A stretch of DNA of 64,000 nt from Archangium lipolyticum. Lineage in GTDB: Bacteria; Myxococcota; Myxococcia; Myxococcales; Myxococcaceae. This document shows, one piece after another, positions 58,241 through 64,000 of the stretch; position 1 is the stretch's first letter, and each line of letters opens with the position of its first letter. Below the pieces are notes generated by a model. That model worked only from the letters and a program-made list of their open reading frames with translations, searched no databases and was not told the origin of the DNA. The position numbers and the translations under genes were made by a program. The stretch spans positions 496,001 through 560,000 of the forward strand of contig NZ_JANKBZ010000003.1 of assembly GCF_024623785.1 (NCBI RefSeq). The letters are read 5' to 3'.

Positions 58241-60475
58241 CTAGAGCAACTTGTCCAGTGTGATGGGCAGGTCGCGGACGCGCCTTCCGGTCGCGTGGAA
58301 GATGGCGTTGGCGATGGCCGCCGCGACGCCGACGATGCCGATCTCCCCCAACCCCTTGGCGCCCAAAGGGTTGACGACGTCATCGTGCTCTTCGACGAAG
58401 AGCACATCGATGTCCCGCACGTCGGCGTTCACGGGCACGTGGTACTCGGCCAGGTTGTGGTTCATGAAGCGGCCGAGCTTCAGGTCCATGGCCGACTCCT
58501 CCTGAAGCGCCATGCCCAGGCCCCAGACGACTCCACCGAGGATCTGGCTTCGAGCCGTCTTCGGGTTGAGGACGCGCCCGCCCGCGATGGCACTGACGAC
58601 GCGGGTCACCTTCACGGTGCCAAGCTCCTCGTCGACCTTCACCTCCACGAACACGGCGGAGTGCGCGCAGCGCGTGTACTGGTTCTGCTTCGCCAGATTG
58701 GGAATGGCCAGCGCCTCCTCGTCGATGCTGAGGACTCCACCGTGCCGCATGGCATCGGTGAAGGACACGGACCGCGATGGCTCAGCGGACAAGTGGATCC
58801 GCCCTCCGGCGAACGTCACCTCCTCCAGGCTCGCCTTCGCGAGCGGCGAGCCCTCCACCTTCCGGGCGAGCTCGAACACCCGCGCGCGCACCTTCTCACA
58901 GGCCTGCTTCACCGCCGAGCCGACGGAGGACACGGTCCACGAGCCCCCCTCGACGGGCGCGGTGGGCAGGTGGGAGTCCCCGAGGGAGAACGTCACGTCC
59001 TCGACGGGCACGCCGAGCGAGTCCGCGGCGATCTGCGTCATGACCGTGTAGGTGCCGGTGCCGATGTCCGCGGTGGCGCTGCCGACGGTGAGCCGGCCGT
59101 CGATGCTCAACGACGCCCTGGCGCTCGCCTGCTGCTGCATCGCCTCCCAGATGCCGGTGGCCAGACCCCAACCGATGAGCTGCTTGCCGTCGCGCATGGA
59201 GCGTGGGGTGGAATTCCGCCCGGCCCAGCCGAACCGCTCGGCGCCCTGCCGGTAACAGGCACGCAGCTCCTTGCTCGAGAAAGGCTTGTCCTCGTTCTGG
59301 TCCCGCTCGGCGTAGTTCTTGAGGCGCAGCTCGAGCGGATCGATGCCCGCCTTGTGCGCCAGCTCGTCCATGGCGCACTCCAGCGCGTAGACACCGACGG
59401 CGGCCCCGGGCGCGCGCATGTCCAGGGGCGTGTAGTTGTCCAACGCCACGAGCTTGTAATCGAGCCTGACGTTGTCGCACTGGTAGAGCAGACCCGACCA
59501 GTTGACGATGATCTCGACGTAGTCCTCGAAGCGGGAGGTTTCGGAAACGGTCTCATGGATGATGGCCTGGAGGGTGCCGTCGGACGACGCGCCGAGCGCG
59601 ACCCGCTGCACCGTCTCGGGCCGGTGGCCGAAGGTGAACATCTGCTGGCGTGTCAGCGTCACCCGGACCGAGCGCTTCAACTCACGCGCCGCCATGACCG
59701 CCAGGAACAACTGATACTGCGGCCGCAACCCCGAGCCGAACGCCCCGCCGACGAAGGGCGACAGCACGCGCAGCTTGTCCTTGGAGAGGTTGAACACCCG
59801 GGAGAGGTACTTCTGGCAGTTCTGGACGCCCTGGGTCTTGTCATGGACGATGAGCGTCCCATCGCTCCCGTAGAGGACCGTCGACGCATGCATCTCCATG
59901 GGATTGTGGTGCTCGACGGGCGTCGAGTACTCCGCGTCGACCTTCACGGCGGCGCGCTCGAAGGCCTTGTCCGGATGGCCTCGCGGCTTCGGAGGCGGTT
60001 CGAAGCCACCCTTGTCCTTGCCGGGCGGGTAGGCCTCGTGACGCCGCGAGCGCAGATCCGTCTCGTGGGGCTGGGTCTTGTACTCGACCCGGACGAGTGA
60101 CGCCGCGTGGAGGGCGAGCTCGAGCGTCTGGGCGACGACGAGGGCGATGGGCTGCCCGCTGAACTGGATCTCGTCATCGTAGAGGGGCCGGAACGGCGAG
60201 CCGGAGGGCGAGTCCTCGTCACGGTAGCTGCGGTCGAACCAGGCCACGTGTGGCCGGTTCTCGTGCGTGAAGACGTGCAGCACACCCGGGAGCGCGAGGG
60301 CCTCGCTCGCGTCGATCTTCTTGATCCGTCCCCGGGCGACCGTGCCCGACACCACGACGCCATGCAGGAGACCGGGCTCGCTGAACTCCGCGGCATACTT
60401 CGCCTGACCCGTCACCTTGGCGCGCCCGTCGACGCGGCTGAGGGGCACTCCGAGTGGAGTGGATGGCTTCGTCAT
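58241..60475 (-). CDS. paoC: Aldehyde oxidoreductase, molybdenum cofactor-binding large subunit (PaoC/XdhA type)
   Basis: 744 residues. Xanthine-oxidase-family large subunit: N-terminal [21 protein letters not shown]-binding [23 protein letters not shown], and [20 protein letters not shown] with the conserved catalytic Glu. It oxidises aldehydes or N-heterocycles to acids in an alpha-beta-gamma complex with the next two genes (PaoABC type). ATGA overlap with the FAD subunit. No chaperone (paoD/xdhC) gene in the window. Confidence 0.95.
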   Translation of the reverse strand: MTKPSTPLGVPLSRVDGRAKVTGQAKYAAEFSEPGLLHGVVVSGTVARGRIKKIDASEALALPGVLHVFTHENRPHVAWFDRSYRDEDSPSGSPFRPLYDDEIQFSGQPIALVVAQTLELALHAASLVRVEYKTQPHETDLRSRRHEAYPPGKDKGGFEPPPKPRGHPDKAFERAAVKVDAEYSTPVEHHNPMEMHASTVLYGSDGTLIVHDKTQGVQNCQKYLSRVFNLSKDKLRVLSPFVGGAFGSGLRPQYQLFLAVMAARELKRSVRVTLTRQQMFTFGHRPETVQRVALGASSDGTLQAIIHETVSETSRFEDYVEIIVNWSGLLYQCDNVRLDYKLVALDNYTPLDMRAPGAAVGVYALECAMDELAHKAGIDPLELRLKNYAERDQNEDKPFSSKELRACYRQGAERFGWAGRNSTPRSMRDGKQLIGWGLATGIWEAMQQQASARASLSIDGRLTVGSATADIGTGTYTVMTQIAADSLGVPVEDVTFSLGDSHLPTAPVEGGSWTVSSVGSAVKQACEKVRARVFELARKVEGSPLAKASLEEVTFAGGRIHLSAEPSRSVSFTDAMRHGGVLSIDEEALAIPNLAKQNQYTRCAHSAVFVEVKVDEELGTVKVTRVVSAIAGGRVLNPKTARSQILGGVVWGLGMALQEESAMDLKLGRFMNHNLAEYHVPVNADVRDIDVLFVEEHDDVVNPLGAKGLGEIGIVGVAAAIANAIFHATGRRVRDLPITLDKLL

Positions 60476-61467
60476 GACGGCTGCTCCATGCCGGCGGCCT
60501 GGGCCAGGGCGCGGACCACGGCCCGCTTCGCCAGCTCGATCTTGAAGGTGTTGTGACCGAAACCTCTGGCTTCGTGGACGATCGCCTCCCCCACGGAGCG
60601 GAAGAGCTCCACCGAGGCACGCTGGCCGTTCAGCATCGATTCAGCGGCCGTGTCACGCCAGGGCTTGTGGGCCACCCCACCGAGCGCGAGCCGGGCCTCC
60701 AGGATCCGCTCGCCATCCAGCTCCAGTGCGGCGGCCACGGACACGAGCGCGAAGGCATACGATGCCCGGTCCCGAAGCTTCAGATAGGTATGGTGGCTGG
60801 CGAAGCCCTTGGCGGGCAGGTCCACGGCGGTGATGAGCTCGCCTTGCCGCAGGTTCGTGTCCAGGTGCGGCGTGGCGCCCGGCAACCGGTGGAACTCGGA
60901 GAACGGAATCGTGCGCTCACCATCCGGCCCGGTCACCCGAACGGTGGCGTCGAGTGCCGCGAGTGCCACGCACATGTCGGACGGATGGGTGGCGATGCAC
61001 GCGTCGCTGGTGCCCAGGATGGCGTGGATGCGATTGAAGCCATGGAGCGCGCCACAGCCGGTGCCGGGCTCACGTTTGTTGCAGGGCGCGCCCGTATCAT
61101 AGAAGTAATAGCAGCGCGTGCGCTGGAGCAGGTTTCCGCCCGTGGTGGCCATATTGCGCAGCTGAGACGTAGCGCCAGCGAGGATGGCCTTCGAGAGCAG
61201 CGGGTAACGCCGCTCGACGTGCTCGTTGTAGGCGGTGTCCGCGTTCGTGACGAGCGCGCCGATCCGCAGGCCGCCGTCTCCGGTCTCCTCGATCTTGTTC
61301 AGCGGCAGCCGCGTGATGTCGATCAGGTGGCTGGGGCGAAAGACGTTCTCCTTCATCAAATCGAGGAGATTGGTGCCACCCGCGATGAACCGGGCCGAGT
61401 CATTCCCCGCGCCCGCCCGCACGGCACTGGCGACGTCCGGGGCGCGTTCGTAGGAGAACCTGTTCAT
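60472..61467 (-). CDS. paoB: Aldehyde oxidoreductase FAD-binding medium subunit (PaoB/CoxM type)
   Basis: 331 residues. FAD-binding PCMH fold: [14 protein letters not shown] and [18 protein letters not shown]. The PaoB-type [4Fe-4S] insert is present, with Cys in [23 protein letters not shown], a feature of PaoABC rather than xanthine dehydrogenase. Overlaps both neighbours by four bases. Confidence 0.95.
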   Translation of the reverse strand: MNRFSYERAPDVASAVRAGAGNDSARFIAGGTNLLDLMKENVFRPSHLIDITRLPLNKIEETGDGGLRIGALVTNADTAYNEHVERRYPLLSKAILAGATSQLRNMATTGGNLLQRTRCYYFYDTGAPCNKREPGTGCGALHGFNRIHAILGTSDACIATHPSDMCVALAALDATVRVTGPDGERTIPFSEFHRLPGATPHLDTNLRQGELITAVDLPAKGFASHHTYLKLRDRASYAFALVSVAAALELDGERILEARLALGGVAHKPWRDTAAESMLNGQRASVELFRSVGEAIVHEARGFGHNTFKIELAKRAVVRALAQAAGMEQPS

Positions 61468-62000
61468 CGCGCCGGGCCCTTTCCGCTCGCACGCATCGCC
61501 TGCTCGATGGCCGCGAGGATGTTGGTGTAGGCGCCGCAGCGGCAGAGATTGCCGCTCATCAGCTCGCGGATGTCGTCCAGGGTCCGGGCCTTGCCTTCGT
61601 TGATCAATCCCTGGGCGGAGCAGATCTGCCCTGGCGTGCAGTAGCCACACTGGAAGGCGTCGTGCTCGAGGAAGGCCTGTTGCAGCGGGTGAAGTGTCTC
61701 ACCCGAGGCGAGCCCTTCGATCGTGGTCACCTTCGCACCGTCCTTCATGACCGCCAGGGTCAGACAGGAATTGATGCGCGTGCCATTGACGAGGACAGTG
61801 CACGCCCCGCATTGGCCATGATCACAGCCCTTCTTCGTACCGGTCAGCGCGAGGTACTCGCGCAGCAGGTCGAGCAAGGTGGTCCACGGCGCGACCTGCA
61901 TCCGCTTTTCCACGCCGTTGACCTCGAGCGTGATCTCCACGCCCGAGGGAGATCCAGCCGGCACCGGTCCGGCGCCCAGGTCTCTCGAGGAAGGATTCAT
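61464..62000 (-). CDS. paoA: Aldehyde oxidoreductase [2Fe-2S] small subunit (PaoA type)
   Basis: 178 residues. Two [2Fe-2S] domains: [23 protein letters not shown] and [27 protein letters not shown], both complete. No N-terminal Tat signal is visible, unlike E. coli PaoA, so the complex may remain in the cytoplasm. First gene of the paoABC operon, the order usual for this family. Confidence 0.95.
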   Translation of the reverse strand: MNPSSRDLGAGPVPAGSPSGVEITLEVNGVEKRMQVAPWTTLLDLLREYLALTGTKKGCDHGQCGACTVLVNGTRINSCLTLAVMKDGAKVTTIEGLASGETLHPLQQAFLEHDAFQCGYCTPGQICSAQGLINEGKARTLDDIRELMSGNLCRCGAYTNILAAIEQAMRASGKGPAR

Positions 62001-62319
62001 GAAACCACCCTCCCCGCTCCATCCAGATTCTTCTCAAATCGGGTTCGCATGAGCACGCGACAAGGTAGCTGCGAGGAACGCGAACGGTCGTCGTAGTGGA
62101 AGGGGCGGGGCCCCAAATGCCGGATACCGCACCGAGGACGGGCGGCGGACGTCCCCCTGTGAACGGACGCCAGCTCGACGAGCGGGGGCTCATGGAGGAG
62201 CGAGCATTCATGCGAGTGAGCGAGAGGAATCGGGTCATTGGCACCCCGCGTGATAGAGCGTGTCTCACCGCGAAGCGATCGCGGTGGACAACTGAAGACA
62301 CACACACGAGAGGAGACCT
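62001..62319. other. Divergent intergenic region paoA / secreted enzyme
   Basis: 319 bases with the promoters of paoA (minus) and the next gene (plus). No tRNA, repeat or terminator is seen. Open frames here lack ribosome sites and are not supported as genes. Confidence 0.5.
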
Positions 62320-64000
62320 ATGTGGTTCCATGAACGCTGGCGTTTGGTGCTCGGGATTCTGGGAGTGATGCTCACGGGCATGATGCCCGGGCTCTCGGCG
62401 GCTCAGAGCGGGAGCACCGGTCCGCGATACTTTGGCTACTACGCCAGTGCCGCGAGCTGGGTGGGCACCGGCAATTACACGGCGGCCACCAGCGACCATG
62501 CCAACGTCACCTGGATCGCGTACCCTGGCCTGGGCGACAACACCGTGGCCGTGAACTGGCACCTCGAACGCCTGCGGGAAGCCCAGGGCTTCGGCATGGG
62601 CGGTGTGCTCGACGTCACCGGCCTCTTCTTCGACCTGGGCAACACGACCAGAGCCCCCCGCTATCTCCGCTCCGACCACCTGACGCGCTGGCAGAACTAC
62701 GCCAACCAGATCGCCCCCTACCTCGGGTCCGTGACGGCTTTCTACCTGCTCGACGAGCCCTATCTGCATGTCCGCGGTGACAAGGCCGGTATCCGCGACG
62801 CCATCAACACGGTGGCCCGGGCCATCAAGGACCGGTTCCCCGGCAAGCCCGTCGCTACCATCTTCGACTACGCCTCCATCCAGGACGATGGCACCACGTA
62901 TCCGTCCTTCGAGGCCGCGGGCCTTCCCTCGGAGATCGATTGGCTCGGCGTGGACTGCTACTACACCGGCTCCTCATTCGAGTCGTGCGGTGGCCGCTCA
63001 CTCGTCTGGTACACGAATCGGCTCAAGCAGAAGATGACGGCCTCGCAGCGGCTCATCCTCGTGCCCCAGGCCGCGTACTTCGGGACCCAGAACCAGCAGC
63101 CCACCGCCCTCGCCGCCCAGGCGACCCTGCTGTGCCGCATCGAGAAGGAAGTCGCCATGGCCCTGGGGGATCCCCGCTTCATCGGCATCTTTCCGTTCAC
63201 CTACCAGTCGCAGCACCTCGACTACGGTGGCGGCATCCGCGAGGACTGGATTGGCCCGGAGCACCTTCCGCTCGTCCGTCGCCAGTATGCCCGCATTGGC
63301 AATCACGTCCGTTCCGGCACGCCCCTGCGCGCCCATCCCTGCGCGGTGTCCGCATCCCAGACATACGCGGGCTCGGTGCCCGAGAACGTCGTCGATGGGG
63401 ACTCCAATACCGTCTGGAACGCGGGGGCGGGCGCCAACTCCGGGGCAGGACAGCGGCAGTGGATCGAACTGGACCTCGGGGATCGCACGACGGTGACCCG
63501 GCTGCGGCTTCAGGTCGAGCAGGCTCCCGCCGGACCCACCCACCACATCATCTATGGCGGTCCCACGCCCAATCCCCAGGCGGAGATCGGGCGCTTCCAA
63601 CAGTCCACCCAGGCACTGCAATGGCTGGAGCTGACGGGAACACTGCATGACATCCGCTACGTGCGAATCGTGACGGTGGACAGTCCGTCGTGGGTGTCCT
63701 GGCGGGAGATCGAGGTCTACCGCGCGGTGCCGCCGTCCCGGGTGTATGCCCTGCCCGTAACGGCCTCCCACAATGACAACCTGACCCTGCTCGATCTGGC
63801 GGACGCGAACCTCCAGACCCTCTGGCAGGGTGGAGGCTTCCCCGCGCGATGGGTGGAGTTGGACCTGGGCCAGGTCATCACCGCCCGGAAGATCCGCCTG
63901 CTCCCCGATCAGACGCCGAGCGGATACACCGTGCATGAGATTCGCGGAGGCGCCTCGCCCAACCCCACTACCCTGCTTGGCACCCTGAGTGGGACGACCT
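62320..64000 (+). CDS. Secreted TIM-barrel-like enzyme with discoidin (F5/8 type C) domains, 3' end outside window
   Basis: At least 560 residues, open to the right edge. AGGAGA five bases before the ATG. Signal peptide to about residue 29 (GLSAAQS). Residues about 35-335 look like a (beta/alpha)8 glycosidase: FGYYASAASWVG opening, AFYLLDEPYLHV with an acidic pair at a strand end, DWLGVDCYYTGSS. An F5/8C domain follows at about 340-468 (SASQTYAGSVPENVVDGDSN, WIELDLGD, VSWREIEVYR) and a second starts near 478 (WVELDLGQVITARKIRLLP). Probably a polysaccharide-degrading exoenzyme; GH family not assigned. Confidence 0.85.
   Translation, partial: MWFHERWRLVLGILGVMLTGMMPGLSAAQSGSTGPRYFGYYASAASWVGTGNYTAATSDHANVTWIAYPGLGDNTVAVNWHLERLREAQGFGMGGVLDVTGLFFDLGNTTRAPRYLRSDHLTRWQNYANQIAPYLGSVTAFYLLDEPYLHVRGDKAGIRDAINTVARAIKDRFPGKPVATIFDYASIQDDGTTYPSFEAAGLPSEIDWLGVDCYYTGSSFESCGGRSLVWYTNRLKQKMTASQRLILVPQAAYFGTQNQQPTALAAQATLLCRIEKEVAMALGDPRFIGIFPFTYQSQHLDYGGGIREDWIGPEHLPLVRRQYARIGNHVRSGTPLRAHPCAVSASQTYAGSVPENVVDGDSNTVWNAGAGANSGAGQRQWIELDLGDRTTVTRLRLQVEQAPAGPTHHIIYGGPTPNPQAEIGRFQQSTQALQWLELTGTLHDIRYVRIVTVDSPSWVSWREIEVYRAVPPSRVYALPVTASHNDNLTLLDLADANLQTLWQGGGFPARWVELDLGQVITARKIRLLPDQTPSGYTVHEIRGGASPNPTTLLGTLSGTT

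Overview
The window looks like chromosomal DNA of a fruiting myxobacterium, most likely of the Cystobacter/Archangium type. The evidence is uniformly high G+C coding sequence, many secreted lipoproteins, a bacterial lipoxygenase, a PilT-family ATPase with an alanine/proline-rich linker, a lysine-specific M35 protease, DUF3396 and DUF4265 immunity proteins, and very little operon-scale organisation. This assignment is inference from gene content; no rRNA or complete tRNA lies in the window.

Layout. 1-4.9 kb: the end of an iron alcohol dehydrogenase overlapping a PAS histidine kinase, then unrecognised small genes and a scrap of a GlxA-type regulator. 5.3-6.2 kb: an overlapping three-gene phage-type lysis remnant (48-codon ORF, inner spanin, lipoprotein outer spanin). 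6.3-10.4 kb: a divergent LysR/MFS pair and an alpha/beta hydrolase that share a palindromic site, then a decayed zinc alcohol dehydrogenase. 10.4-15.5 kb: a LysE exporter, a compact lower-G+C gene string (26-codon ORF, unknown 403-aa protein, prenyltransferase-type alpha/alpha toroid carrying an in-frame TGA, TrpA-like protein, 44-codon truncated ORF), and an aldo/keto reductase. 15.7-20.2 kb: lipoxygenase, a tRNA-Pro fragment, a cyclotransferase-like protein and a GbsR-type regulator coupled to a polyprenyl diphosphate synthase.

20.2-36.4 kb: MFS transporter, VanW protein with a secreted carbohydrate-binding-like partner, a lipoprotein, membrane proteins, the PilT-like ATPase with a small partner, an operon of two beta-propeller lipoproteins plus a beta-barrel, and a large membrane protein. 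35.8-40.6 kb: valS flanked on both sides by toxin/immunity remnants (HNH/DUF4265 and VRR-NUC-like/DUF3396). 40.6-48.5 kb: an outer-membrane protein/lipoprotein pair, a TetR-controlled ABC-2 exporter operon with an apparently leaderless promoter, and two paralogous barrel proteins.

48.7-51.4 kb: a complete NMT1/taurine-type ABC importer preceded by a leader that can fold as a three-way junction. 51.4-52.6 kb: no convincing gene, but a strikingly A/C-only tract followed by iteron-like GTAGGC repeats and a deoxyhypusine-synthase scrap. 52.6-64 kb: TesB thioesterase, small secreted proteins, an M35 Lys-specific protease next to a free-standing copy of its pro-domain, a GH43 enzyme with two carbohydrate-binding modules, a PaoABC-type molybdenum aldehyde oxidoreductase, and a discoidin-domain secreted enzyme cut by the window end.

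Functionally this is mostly predatory/saprophytic accessory genome (secreted hydrolases, exporters, immunity genes), with few housekeeping genes (valS, isoprenoid synthase, thioesterase). The most unusual part is the 11.4-14.5 kb string.
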